Shown here: positions 44,661 through 55,439 of the stretch, in pieces
How the letters are laid out: every line of letters begins with the position of its first letter
Position numbering within the stretch: position 1 is the first letter of the stretch
DNA from: Microglena sp. YARC
Taxonomy: Eukaryota; Chlorophyta; Chlorophyceae; Chlamydomonadales; Chlamydomonadaceae
DNA: 64,000 bases
Assembly (NCBI GenBank): GCA_022414725.1
Contig: CM039462.1
Coordinates: 54,300,239-54,364,238, forward strand
Reading direction: 5' to 3'
Program-made: the position numbers and the translations under genes
The notes under the pieces: model-generated
Databases searched by the model: none
What the model saw: only the letters and a program-made list of their open reading frames with translations
Told to the model about the DNA's origin: nothing

Positions 44661-45184
44661 TGGCCCCTCATTTATGTAGGGAAATCTCCCACCGAAATGG
44701 GAACCAGAAGACGAAAACTGATTGGCTGGAGGGGAGGAAGAGGCAGGCATTGTTGTGGCTCATTACCTTTGCCAAGGAAGGAGAGACCGAGTGGAAGGAC
44801 GTGGTCTTTGCTAGGTGGGACACCGAGGCTATTGATGTCTCCCAGAGGTTAATGGCGCAACCATTGAAAGGTAGGATACATCTTGCACTCTTGCTTGCCC
44901 ATGGGCATCATTGGAATTGCATTTTTTTGATACTTAGTTCCGTGAGTCAACCATGCAGTACGCGGTTAGTCATACATGAATTGTATATAGCCTGCTGCCC
45001 TCGTGTATATAGCCTGCCCCCGTCTATATAGCCTGACCTTCATTGCTGGTCCCACAACCTGCCCCCCCTCCCCCCCCCCCCCTGTGTATGGTATATTGCC
45101 TGCCATCCATTGTTGGTCCCTGCCTCCACTCATGTAGCCAGCTGACGAACTGCTCATCCAAATGTATATCTAGCTCCCTGAGTA

Positions 45185-45375
45185 CACCAAATTGCTAAAA
45201 CAAAGCGGGGTCGGGGGTTCCATTCCCCCTACGGTCGCTCTGAGCGTTGCAGGTCGTTGACAACCGTAATGGTAGCTTGTCCAGTCGAGGTGGTAGACCG
45301 TTCTCTGCCCGCGTACGGTTCCCTAAATACCACGCCCCACCGCACCAGGCGTTATCATTACTTTTTTTAAGCTAC
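45185..45375 (+). repeat. SINE-like element, copy 3 (in the non-coding flank of exon 5)
   Basis: Starts with a B-box-like GGGGGTTCCATTCCCCC, continues with a body aligning to the reverse complement of 6060-6262 (CGTTGCAGGTCGTTGACAAC, GTAGACCGTTCTCTGCC), and ends CACCAGGCGTTATCATTACTTTTTTTAA. It lies inside the predicted intron 4. Confidence 0.5.
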
Positions 45376-45795
45376 CAGACTGACATATCGATGACTAACT
45401 AGCTGAATGACTGACTCAATTGGTGCCTAATTTACTGACATAACATATGTGATTCACAATTCCAACATGAAAAAACTTCCCATGTGCCTTATTCAGGTGC
45501 TTAGGTCCAGGATGCTTCCATGGGGACGTGGGGGGACTTGATTGAGTATAATGAAGGCAACTGATGCCATGTAGGGCGTGGCAATAGCTTGGCCCTTCCA
45601 GCGCTTGGCAATGAAACGGAGACTGCCATGAATGAGGAGGTCACAAGCCCAGCAAAGAAGAAGGCAGCTCGCGTGGACGGATTGGATCTATCTGACATCT
45701 ACGGATTGGATACATCTGCAGCGGCTGCGAAACCTCTCTGCAGGCCGAGAGAAAAGGGGGGCAGCGGGCAGGACGAAAAAGGGGGCAGGGGGTAA

Positions 45796-46250
45796 ATAGC
45801 TAGATAGGACTGGAGTGTAGGAGCAGGGCTAGCTGCTATATAGAGGGCTAGCTGTTTGGCACTCTCGAGTCTTGAAGGATGGGATCTCGTGAGACTTTAT
45901 TACTCATAACGATAGTAGCTAGTGCGGTCCTAAGCATATAATTCCCATATAATAAGTATGTGTCTTGTAGCTAGTTGCGTTGCTGACAATCTAATGGAGT
46001 AATGCACTGCCATATATCACAAATTGTACAACTTATTATAATTTGTTGATTTATTTTTGGTCATATGAGTTAGAAATGTTACGAGTGAGGTTTGCGTGAG
46101 TAGTAAGTCATTTTGCCTGTGCAATGGTGTTTAATTGAAGCTACCCATCTATCCAGTTGTTGAGAAGCACAACTTTATTTCATATTTATGTAAACTAACT
46201 CATGGGATGATTTAATGATCACCATGAACAAGTTGTAATACAATTTCGAG
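45796..46250. other. AT-rich unannotated region
   Basis: No gene or repeat recognised beyond AT richness. Confidence 0.3.
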
Positions 46251-46723
46251 ATTATCTGAAGAGCATCCAGATACGTATCTGCTCGTTTCAAATTATTATC
46301 TCAGATATTTGTCTCAGATATTGTACAGATACTATCTAGATGTTATCTAGCTACCACAGATACAGGCGCATGTACGGTTTCAGATATTGTCTGGAAGCTA
46401 TCTAAACAGTATCTAGAAGTACAGATATTCGTATCTAAATATTGTCTAGATACTCTCTAGGCAGTATCTAGAAATACAGATATCCGTGTCTAGATATTGT
46501 TTAGATACTCTCTAAGCAGTATCTACAAACACAGATATCCGTATCTAGATATTGTCTAGATACTCTCTAAGCAGTATCTAGATACTACAGATATCAGTAT
46601 ATATGCACCAGTATCTGTGATATCTAGATACTATCTGGATAGTATCTGTTCGGTATCTGAGATAAATATCTGAGATAATAATTTGAAATAAGCAGGTACG
46701 TATCTAGATACTCCTCAGATAAT
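46251..46723. mobile_element. 473-bp foldback (MITE-like) element
   Basis: The ~70-bp ends are inverted copies of each other with only a few mismatches: left ATTATCTGA(A/G)GAG...TCAAATTATTATCTCAGAT, right the reverse complement. The interior (about 46380-46610) holds about four tandem ~57-bp units built on TAGATATTGTCTAGATACTC, themselves palindromic around TCTAGA. I see no target duplication. It ends 15 bp from the truncated gypsy copy B. Confidence 0.85.
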
Positions 46724-46737
46724 CGGTCGGTTCCCTG

Positions 46738-47352
46738 AGTGTCAATGGTCTCGTCAATACGGGGAAGGGGATACCTATTTTTAATCGTAATGTTGTTGAG
46801 TGCTCGCCAATCGCAAACAACACGGTATCCCGTTCCGCCTGGTTTCGCAATGATCATAATTGGCGCTCCGTACGGGGACGAGCTCGGGACGATGAAACCT
46901 TGTTGTAAAAGGTCGGAGACGTATTCTTCACATAGCAAAGTCTTGGCTGGACTCATGCGACGATTTCTGCGATACGGGGCGTAAGCATTGTCTTGCGTTT
47001 TGATGACGTGAGGTATGACTCGATGGTTAGGAGTCCCCATCGGCAAATTGTTGAAGACTTTGCGATATTTCCATAGAAGGGCGCGCAGATCGCTGGCCGA
47101 GATTAGCGTTTTATCGTCGTGGTCAAGGATGTTGTCGTGGATCCAATTTTCGAAATCCATGCTAGCCACTGGCGGACCAGGTAACGGTCCGTCGGACGGC
47201 AATAATTTCGTGAGCAATTTTGCTCTTTCATCGGCTGTGACATTTGACGCCGGTAAGATCGCCCGCGATTCGCGGACGTTGACCATGTGTGACGTGGTTA
47301 GCGCCAGCCTACAAAAGCTTTGCTGCTTTGCGACCCGTAATGACCGGGTCAT
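46738..47352 (-). pseudogene. Gypsy RT N-terminal fragment (copy B)
   Basis: Frame open from 47352 to the truncation. It contains the linker before RT, GFIVPSSSPYGAP, VVCDWRALN and YPLPRIDETID. The catalytic YLDD block is lost. Beyond 46738 the frame runs into the foldback element's flank for about 38 codons of unrelated sequence. Confidence 0.9.
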
Positions 47353-47389
47353 TAGTTGACTTGCCCGATAGTGCCATGGTGAAGAAGGA

Positions 47390-48541
47390 ATGAGCCGTTT
47401 CGTCCCGCTGCCTGTTAATAGGGGTTATACAGCAGCCGTACCGTTTGAGCGACATGGACATGCGATCGTAGTCAAGGACGGCCCTTTGTCGCGCATCCAG
47501 TCGGATCCGAGGATTAGGTCTAATCCTCCAGGAAGTTTCTCGAATACATGGACAAACACTTTGCCAACATATCGTTGTATGTGGATAGGGAGCGTGGCCG
47601 TCCCTCGGATTTCGATAATCCCGTCAATAGCCAGCGCAAGTGAATCCGTCGCGTTCGTTTTCCCAAGGGCGGATGTGCAAACCGAGATCATCAGCCGTTT
47701 GCTTTTCCATAAGGCAACCCGTCGCGCCCGAATCTGCCAATGTGAGCAATTGCTTTGCGCCAGATCGGGCGTTGAAAAGCATATCGGGGGCTGTCGCGGA
47801 GTTGACTTTGTATACCCGATTGGCTCGCGTAGTGAGCAAGGGGGAAGTATTCGTGTTTCGTTGTGCGTGATTGCGATGGATGCACTTTGTCGACCGCCTG
47901 GCAGCGATTTGTTTCTCGCGAACTTTGGGATCCAATGCCTCCGACCACCAGTGTTGTTTTCGACGGGTTTCAACCGGACTGGGGATATGCTCCTTTGGTG
48001 CGGGGCCAAAGTATACTGCCTTGGTCGCGTCGTTGATCGCGTGCCAATCCTTATTGATTTGGATGGCCCATTCGGAGTCGGGAGGGTCATACCATACTTG
48101 GATGGCGACCTTATTCGAAGGTGACCCCTTGGGGCGGGGTTTTGTATGGTGGTCGAACGATTGATACTCCTTAAATAACTCCATACCTTGAAGGAGACTG
48201 GAGACATGTTTATCGTTACTTGCATTCTTCGGGAGGATGAACATGCATGATGTGTCGAAGGGAGCATCATTTTTGCATTCCCAATAGTGTTCCAACACCG
48301 ACACGACGTCTTCCGGAATGGGGTGCGCATATATGAACTCGTTTGCGATGGAGACTCGCATTCCAAACTCCGTAGAGAACTTCAAGAGACAAGGGGACAA
48401 CAGGGCATTAGTAGATGTTACATCAATAGATGAGGTTAAGCCCAAGTTAGAAAATAGTTCCTCTTGAACTTGCAACAAGAGCTCCAGCGGCTCGACTACT
48501 ACTACTTTATCGTCACCAATTACACGATCTAGGCTCATCAA
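47390..48541 (-). pseudogene. Gypsy Pol N-terminal and protease (copy B)
   Basis: The ATG at 48539-48541 (MSLDRVIGDD after the first Met) gives the clearest start for this frame. About 270 unassigned residues lead to the aspartic protease motif L-A-D-S-G-A-T-G (about 47732). A frame change at about 47630 ends the frame early, in the segment between the protease motif and LGSDWM (GFTCA...), compared with copy A. Confidence 0.8.
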
Positions 48542-48559
48542 GACCTGACCGGCCGATTC

Positions 48560-50402
48560 CTATTCCCAAATCGGGATGGGACCGTTGCCGTCAAGGGCCC
48601 AATCGGAACATGTCGTCTCTTTGAGGGCCGGCCAGTTGGGCAAGTCCCGAGTGCGGCAGCGTCGGTCAGCATTCAGCGACTGCGCACGCGTCTTCATGTA
48701 GCGAAAACAGAAGAAGCAGCGAGCTCCGTTTTGCAGCCAGATGTTCTGCCCGACGCTGACCGAGTTGTTCATATGCATACCATTTTGAGGGTCCTGACCC
48801 GTAAAGTCAGGGGTTCGCGGCCCGACGGGCTGTGAACGGCCCCGACCAGCACCCTGTCCATATCCTCCGCGACCACCACGGCCCGCGCCGTGGCTAATAG
48901 AGCCTCTCCGAACGTGCGATCAGCACCTTGCAAACTGAGGACCTGCGACCTTGGCGATCCACCCAGCTTGCCGATGTGCGTCGGTTGCGTCGCACTACGT
49001 CCTCCACCTCCTCGGCCAGCGGCCGGGTTGCGACTACCGTTGACCTCCAGTTAGGGGCTCTTGGCTGGGCGAGAGTTCATCTCCCCGCCGTCGTCGGTGG
49101 TCTTTAGGCCCTGCGAAGGGAAAGAATCAGTGTCAGAATCGGGGGGGATTTGGTAAATTGTACGCGATTGAATGTAAGGTCCTTACCCGGGTATTTAGTA
49201 TCCGCGGGCCTCTTGAACGGATACCTCGACTTTTGATTAGCATAACCTCCCCTCTGATGGCGATCGTGCTTGTCCGTCAAGGATTTACCACGAGCCGCGA
49301 CAACTTTTCTCGCCTCGTCCAATTGCAGATAGCGGAACAAGTCCTCCATGTTTTCGAATAACATGCCCGACTCGCGCCTAGAGTGTGCTCCGGCGCGGAG
49401 ATTGTCGGAGAGTCCTGTGCGAAAGAAGTTTAACTTCTCGCGATCGGTGAGATCAGGGACTTTGCGAAATTCCGATTTGATGGCGTGGTAATAATTCTGC
49501 AAGGACCGAGTATCTTGGCGCAAGCCACCTTCGTGTAGTCTGGTGAGAGCGACGTGTGATTCCCTCAATAGTTCGGGCATGAGGAGCGATTCCGCCCATG
49601 TCACGATTCCCATGAAATCCAACCCGTCTAACTCGCTGCCCGCCCATGCTTCGTCGAAAGTGATGCGGAGTTGGCCGGTGAATGCGCCCGACAGATGTGG
49701 AACAATGCGCTCGAACGGCCCAAGATAACCGTCGGAGAACTGGAGCTCGAGGATCGTGACTACATTGAAGACCCATCGTTGCAACTTAGCCCGAGAACAC
49801 TTGTCCGACAGTTTGTGCTCAATGAGACGCTATTCTTTTCTCATTTCAGTAATACGCTTCGCAAACCCATGGTCGCGATCAGCGTGAGGAGGGGCGCGAT
49901 CAGCGGGAGGAGGGGCGAGCGGGGCGTCTGGAGTTAAGGGCGTGTCCGCGCGAGCCTGTCGCGTCGGCGAAGGGGTGTCCGCAGGCAGCTTAGCTGCGCG
50001 CTTTGCACGAGGTCGAACAGGCGGGGGCCGGGGGCTCCGTCGAAGGCACCGCGGGCGATGTTGGGGGCTCGGGCCGAGTAGCCCGAGGAGCGCGATCCGA
50101 GGTCGGTCTGACAGGCGGCGCCTGGCGGGACGATCCTGGGGGATCGGTGATGTCGTCATCCGACGAGAAGTAGTTGGAGACCGAAACGGGGTCGTCGGGG
50201 GGTACTGGCGCGCCGGGTGATACTGTCGGCAGGGAAGGGGTAGCGCCCCCCCGCGGGATCGAACCCCGTTGCATTTTGCCCGTGAGAGAACCCGAGGGTG
50301 CATAGCCGTCGGGGATTTGAAACGGTTCTGGAGTGAATGTCGGGGCGACCTGAGCGACAGCTATCAGATTAAACAACCCAGAATCACCCAAAACCCGCAC
50401 CT
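48560..50402 (-). pseudogene. Gypsy gag C-terminal two thirds (copy B)
   Basis: Blocks in order on the minus strand: Pro/Ser-rich segment (50400-49990, PPDDPVSVSNYFSSDDD), the Retrotrans_gag-type domain in one open frame 49784-49104 (LSGAFTGQLRITFDEAW, HAIKSEFRKVPDLTDREKLN, RYLQLDEARKVVAARGKS), the predicted intron (about 49110-49190), an RGG-rich stretch (about 48850-48900) and a Cys-rich end (ARCFFCFRYMKTRAQSLN). One TAA near 49051 replaces a Lys codon of copy A. Nucleic-acid binding by the RGG/Cys region is inferred. Confidence 0.8.
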
Positions 50403-50410
50403 GCCTGTCA

Positions 50411-50441
50411 AGTCACCTAGCCTCACTGAGGCTAGGTGACT
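50411..50441. repeat. Perfect 15-bp hairpin at the gypsy copy B breakpoint
   Basis: AGTCACCTAGCCTCA and TGAGGCTAGGTGACT are exact reverse complements separated by one base. It lies 9 bp outside the gypsy homology. Confidence 0.9.
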
Positions 50442-50469
50442 GCGTCGGTAAGTTTTGCTGTACTGAACC

Positions 50470-50810
50470 ATTCTTGTTTCAAGAGGAAAACCTCTTGATT
50501 CACCCCTCTTAAGTAGTCCGAGCGCCAAGAGGCAATTTGCTTGAAAATGCCCTCTTGAATCCCTCTTATTTAAGAGGTTAATCAAGAGGTGTCTTGTACG
50601 TCTATTGATTCAAGGTCACTTGTTGAATTCTTGTTTTAGTGTAGAATCAATAGGTTGCCTTGTATGTGTCTTGAATCAAGATTACTTGCTGCTCTTAAAT
50701 AATCCGAGCGCCAAGAGGCATTTTGCTTGAAAGCAGCTTGCTTGAACCGTTCTTATTTAAGTGGGGAACCAAGAGGGTGACTTTTGTGTCCATTGATTCA
50801 GGATCACTTG
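50470..50810 (+). repeat. Two ~185-bp direct repeats rich in AAGAGG/CTCTT
   Basis: GTCCGAGCGCCAAGAGGCAA (about 50517) recurs as ATCCGAGCGCCAAGAGGCAT (about 50702), with following TTTGCTTGAAA and CTTATTTAAG blocks. AACCTCTTGATT / AATCAAGAGGT give additional inverted matches. Confidence 0.65.
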
Positions 50811-51390
50811 CTCTAGGGGGGGACGTATAGGGTTTGGAAGGCAGTTTTATTTTTACATTTAACTAACCAGTAGCAAAGTGATGTCGCGGACTCAGCAGCC
50901 AAATAAACCCAAACCCATCCAAACCCAACTTCCTAATAACCAAACCCAACTTCAACCTAATGAACAATAGCTATTATAATTTGGCCATTTACAAATTCTC
51001 CTCATATGTGGGGGAAATTGTACCCATGAATTGGGCCTAGAAAAATGATAGCTATATGGTATGTATTCTGTCCCTGCCCCCCCCTTGCCACCCCCACTGG
51101 CTAGTTTAGCTATAGCTACTATTATATGATGAGTGATAGCAGCAGGTGCAGTGTCATCAGGCTTCTTGATCTTGTCCCTCTACTCATCCCAGCATGCTGA
51201 TGACTTGCTCCTTGTCCACCATGCCGCAATATGTGGAAGTCACTGCCTGCCGGAACTGCAGCAGCATGAAATGAAGCAGGTGGAGTTAGAAGATTATTAG
51301 TTGCTTGACCAAGCACAAGCCATTTGGATAATCAACTAATCAGCAAGCAAGAAAGCGAGCAAGCTTTCACGTGGTAGCAATTACGATGAT
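50811..51390. other. Unannotated region
   Basis: No gene recognised. There is a repeated CCAAACCCAAC-type stretch at about 50900-50960. Confidence 0.3.
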
Positions 51391-51393
51391 GAG

Positions 51394-52065
51394 ACAGATA
51401 GATGGTGCAGCATACAAGACACATGGTGCAACATACAAGACAGATGGTGCAGCATACAAGACATATGGTGCAATGTGCAAGACAAATGGTGCAGCGTACA
51501 AGACACATGGTGCAGCGTACAAGACGGATGGTGCAGCGTACATGACATATGGTACAGGATACAAGACAGATGGTGCAATGTACAAGACAAATGGTGCAGC
51601 GTACAAGACAAATGGTGCAGCGTACAAGACACATGGTGCAGCGTACAAGACAGATGGTGCAGCATACATGACACATGGTACAGCATACAAGACAGATGGT
51701 GCAGCATACAAGACATACGGTGCAACGTACAAGACAAATGGTGCAGCGTACAAGACACATGGTGTAGCATACAAGACAGATGGTGCAGCATACACGACAC
51801 ATGGCGCAGCATACAAGACACATGGTGCAGCAAGGCAAATCAAGCTGCATACAAGCCAAATGGTGCAGCATACAAGACACATGGTGCAGCATACAATACA
51901 CATTGGTGCAGCATACGAGACATATGGTGCAACGTACAAGACAAATGGTTCAGCCTACACGACAAATGGTGCAGCGTACAAGACAGATGGTTCAACCTAC
52001 AAGACAAATGGTGCAGCGTACATGACATATGGTACAGGATACAAGACAGATGGCTCAGATCTACT
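51394..52065 (+). repeat. 21-bp tandem array (~30 units)
   Basis: Unit ACAAGACAGATGGTGCAGCGT with interchangeable triplets (ACA/AGA/TAT after AAGAC). All three plus frames and the minus frames stay open because 21 is divisible by three. The plus frame 51371-52111 would give a 7-residue repeat Y-K-T-(D/H/N/Y)-G-A-A. Substitutions favour keeping that repeat, but no start context or splice signal supports translation. Confidence 0.9.
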
Positions 52066-52790
52066 CACATGTGTTGGTTCTATAACAACATATTGCCACT
52101 GTGTAGCCTAGTCAGGGGAGACTTCTTCGTGTTGTTCTCCCATTGTCTTCAAGATACATACACCTCTTGTCGTCGCTTGCCTCAGGAGCAGGAACCTACT
52201 TAACAGGCAGGTGTCAATAATCAGACAGCAGGCAGGCATTTGTCAATCATGGAGGTACATAGGCATGCATGCAGGTGTGAAGCAGGCAGGCAGCAGAGAG
52301 AATTCAAGCAGGCAAGCAGGTAACTAAGCGGGCAAGCATGCAGGGAAGCAGACATTTAATTGACAAACAAGGAGGCACCTCGAACCTGCATGTGGAGGTG
52401 GACCAGGTTACAGCAACCGAGGAAGCGGCTGAGCCGCAGGTTCGGCGTCTGAGTTCAAACCTGCGCAACTATCTGTCAAACCTGCGCAACTACCTGCGGC
52501 ATTCGAATCCACCCTCTCCATCCGCAACACTCGATTGCAACACGCAATCGGCTTGCCTGAAAGCATGACATTCGCCCAAGTAAAGCTGTGTACTAATCGA
52601 CGAATTGAATATGGTCCAGCAGGTAGCATGGTTGAAGACAGCGGCTCTGTGCAGGAGTAAAGCAGTAGTGGTTTGGTTTAGTGATGCGAAGCATTGTTAA
52701 GAAGGCGCACGCAATCGTCTGCCATTTCGCATATCTAGATGGTGTCTTCTTGGAAATTTGAACGACGAGGAGGGTTTTGGGGTGCGGTGT
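52066..52790. other. Unannotated region
   Basis: GCAGGCAGGCA-type low complexity at about 52200-52340. A 76-codon plus frame at 52338 has no family signature. Confidence 0.3.
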
Positions 52791-52799
52791 GTGTGTGTT

Positions 52800-52924
52800 G
52801 GGGAGGGGGGGGGGGGGGGGGGGGGGGGCGGGGGGTTTTGCCGCGACAAATTGAATAGCCGATCTAAGTTGACAGCTAGGACGCAGGAGGGTTGGGGGCG
52901 GGGGGGGGGGGGGGGGGGGGGGGG
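52800..52924 (+). repeat. Two long poly-G tracts
   Basis: G runs at about 52807-52828 and 52902-52924 (the first followed by C and more G) flank a short unique stretch. Lengths are uncertain. Confidence 0.8.
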
Positions 52925-52925
52925 A

Positions 52926-53815
52926 CGGTAATCCTATCATCTTACTGTGTCGGACTATTTCCAAATTCTTTCTCTATTCTTTTCGCTTTCGCCCCCCCCT
53001 GACCCCCAGTGTCTTGGGTTTGAACAATACAGGGCACCTCCGTACTCTTGTCCATAGCTGATAATAATTATTATTTAACCACATGCACAGTCTGAGATCA
53101 AACCATTGAGGCCTTGGGAAGTCATAACCCAAGATTATGTCCTGGTGCCTGCCCAGCAGGGGTGGAACCCACGCTAAATAATCCTGTCATTCGACGGTGT
53201 CGAATTCTGTCCAAACTCTTGCTCTTCTCTTTTCCTCTTGGCCATAGCTCATAATAATTATTATTGAACCACATGCACAGTCTGAGATCGAACCATTGAG
53301 GCCTTGGGAAGTCATAACCCAATATTATGTCCTAGTGCCTGCCCAGCAGGGGTGTAACCCACGCTAAATAATCCTTTCATTCGACGGTGTCAAATTCTTT
53401 CCAAACTCTTTCTCTTCTCTTTTCCTCTTGGCTATAGCCCAGAATAATTATTATTTAACCACATGCACAGTCTGAGATCAAACCATTGAGGCCTTGGGAA
53501 GTCATAACCCAATATTATGTCCTAGTGCGGGGGCGTAACCCACGCTAAATAATCCTTTCATTCGACGGTGTCAAATTCTTTCCAAACTCTTTCTCTTCTC
53601 TTTTCCTTTTGGCCATAGCCCAGAATAATTATTATTTAACTACATGCACAGTCTGACATCGAACCATTGAGGCCTTGGGAAGTCATAACCCAATATTATG
53701 TCCTGGTGCCTGCCCAGCAGGAGTGTAACCCACGCTAAATAATCCTTTCATTCGACGGTGTCAAATTCTTTCCAAACTCTTTCTCTTCTCTTTTTCCTCT
53801 TGGCCATAGCCACCA
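52926..53815 (+). repeat. ~185-bp satellite, four copies plus a diverged one
   Basis: The TTCGACGGTGTC landmark occurs at 53190, 53380, 53561 and 53751 (spacing 190, 181, 190). Units share CCACATGCACAGTCTGAGAT, TTGAGGCCTTGGGAAGTCAT, CCTGCCCAGCAGG and TTTCTCTTCTCTTTTCC. The third unit has lost GCCTGCCCAGCA. A diverged unit precedes at about 52926-53080. Confidence 0.93.
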
Positions 53816-53816
53816 G

Positions 53817-54017
53817 ATGGAACGACAATCAATGAACGTGGATTGGACTGCGTTTGACACCATACGTGACCTTAACGAGAAACCTGTGATGATGGCCCTT
53901 GCTTTGCTTGAGATCCAGCCAGAGCTAAAGAAACTGCCTAGGAAGTTGAGATCTTTCTGCCTGGCTCATGACATCTCTTCTCAGTCGAGAACCATTTCTC
54001 AATTATGTAACTGGTAA
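53817..54017 (+). CDS. Short unknown ORF at the satellite edge
   Basis: A 66-codon frame from ATG 53817 (MERQSMNVDWTAFDTIRDLN, later LLEIQPELKKLPRKLRSFCL), with gene-like composition and a predicted helical middle. The pyrimidine-rich end of the last satellite unit and GCCACCAG directly precede the ATG, so it may be an exon whose acceptor lies there. Upstream exons are not seen. Unrecognised. Confidence 0.3.
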   Translation: MERQSMNVDWTAFDTIRDLNEKPVMMALALLEIQPELKKLPRKLRSFCLAHDISSQSRTISQLCNW

Positions 54018-54985
54018 AGTTTACAATTACTTGTTAGCGTTTTGGGAAAGGTTGCTAACGGGGAATACATGCCATGGGGCTCGTATTGACACCACTGCCT
54101 CATAAGTCTCTACTTACTACTAACCCCATACGTGAATCTGATTTTATGAGGGGGGCTGGGAGGCAGGAAGCACGCACTGCCTGGTTGGATTAATAAATTG
54201 TCGTACTTGGAAAGGGAGACAACGAAAGAGAAGCAAGAGCAACATTGAATTCCGAAACTAGTTACAATGGGAATTGAGCACCTAAGAGATAATCCTAAAC
54301 AGAAACGATGAAAAAGTTAGCCCTAACTACCCTTAATAAAGTTAAGGGCGGGGAGGACCGACTGACTGACGTGTGTTGATGACCAGAAGGTCACTTTGTA
54401 CGTAGTTCGTCTTTACTACCGTAACGCATAACTTCAACCTAATTTTGAAAACAAATATTCACACGTGATCCTTGTCAAAGAAAACCATTATATTCCATAT
54501 TGACAACATGGAATATATTCACCTCACTCGGGTGGGTCTAATAATAAATTAGCACACACGAACAAAATTCAGTCACGACTACAACTATTGAGAGGGAAAA
54601 AACCTTGAATCCCAATGATAAGCCCCTATGGCAAACCACCAATTTATTAGGACTCAAGGAAAAACCTCGGGATCAGGGTTGATTTTTGACTATCAACTTT
54701 ATGGTAACCAAGTAAGGGCAATCATGACCTCTAATAGGGCAACGACTGCTTAGCCCCTTAACTTGGACCTGACCGTCTACTAAGTGACTGAATCATATGA
54801 TACCAAATTGGTAACATATGCGTAACACATAAAAACACCCAAAAAGATGTCAGCGTAGTCCTCGGAAGAGGTAGCTCCGAATGTCTCGCTCCCTAGCTTG
54901 CGGGAGTACACGGCACAGTGTACCACCTCGGTCGGCCTGACGTACTCGACAGCCAACTTTCCACACCTGTGTGGTTGACAAAACA
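54018..54985. other. AT-rich unannotated region
   Basis: No gene recognised. A perfect 10-bp hairpin TATATTCCAT / ATGGAATATA lies at 54489-54517. Confidence 0.35.
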
Positions 54986-54989
54986 TTCC

Positions 54990-55290
54990 AGACTAAAAAT
55001 ATAAATATAAGACGATAAAAAGCATAAACATAAACATATAACATATGCATAAACATAAACATATAACATAAGCATAAACATATAACATAAGCATATTACA
55101 TAAACATAAGCATAAGCATAAAACATAAACATAAACATATAACATAAGCATAAACATAAGCATAAACATATAACATATGCATAAACATAAGCATAAACAT
55201 ATAACATAAGCATATAACATAAACATATAACATAAGCATATAACACAAAAACATAAACATAAGACGATAAAAAGCACATGTAACATGAAC
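54990..55290 (+). repeat. CATAAA/CATAAG hexamer microsatellite
   Basis: Degenerate (CATAAR)n with ATATAACATA interruptions, bracketed by two copies of AAGACGATAAAAAGCA (55010 and 55261). The Tyr/Cys/Val/Leu frames on the minus strand are artefacts. Confidence 0.9.
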
Positions 55291-55439
55291 AACATAAATA
55301 TACTTACAATCGTAAGTTAATAACTCCGTGCATGTAGCCAGGGGGGCTGACGTAAATTCGCCCAGGGTACATGAGCTTGGTGAACACGCAAGGTGTTCCC
55401 TCGCTCACATTACCACATGTGTCCGCCAAGAAGGTCCAG

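Larger units (their letters stand above)
42759..45795 (+). pseudogene. Five-exon gene of unknown function with three in-frame stops
   Basis: Exons read 42759-43004, 43116-43289, 43853-44088, 44680-44870 and 45497-45795. All introns are GT-AG and the phases agree (0, 0, 2, 1), giving a frame of about 380 codons. Exon 1 is acidic/hydrophobic with several Trp. Exon 2 is Ser/Lys-rich and probably disordered (SSRKSSVKSEIPPEKHSSS). Exons 3-4 look globular (FARWDTEAIDVSQRLMAQP). Exon 5 ends with a basic PAKKKAARVDG motif. In-frame stops: TAA 43988, TAG 45502, TGA 45562. All three could come from C-to-T or G-to-A changes of Gln or Trp codons. Introns 2 and 3 contain repeats. I recognise no family. 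Alternatives are a pseudogene, misjudged exon ends or, less likely, stop recoding. Confidence 0.5.
46738..50402 (-). mobile_element. Ty3/gypsy copy B, truncated at both ends
   Basis: Minus-strand fragment of the same family as copy A: gag from the region around 16266 of copy A, then the protease and the first part of RT. It stops in RT after PRIDETID (46738) and starts at GGCAGGTGCGGG (50402). No LTRs, integrase or RNase H. Fewer indels than copy A, so it is the better reference for gag and the Pol N-terminus. Confidence 0.93.
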
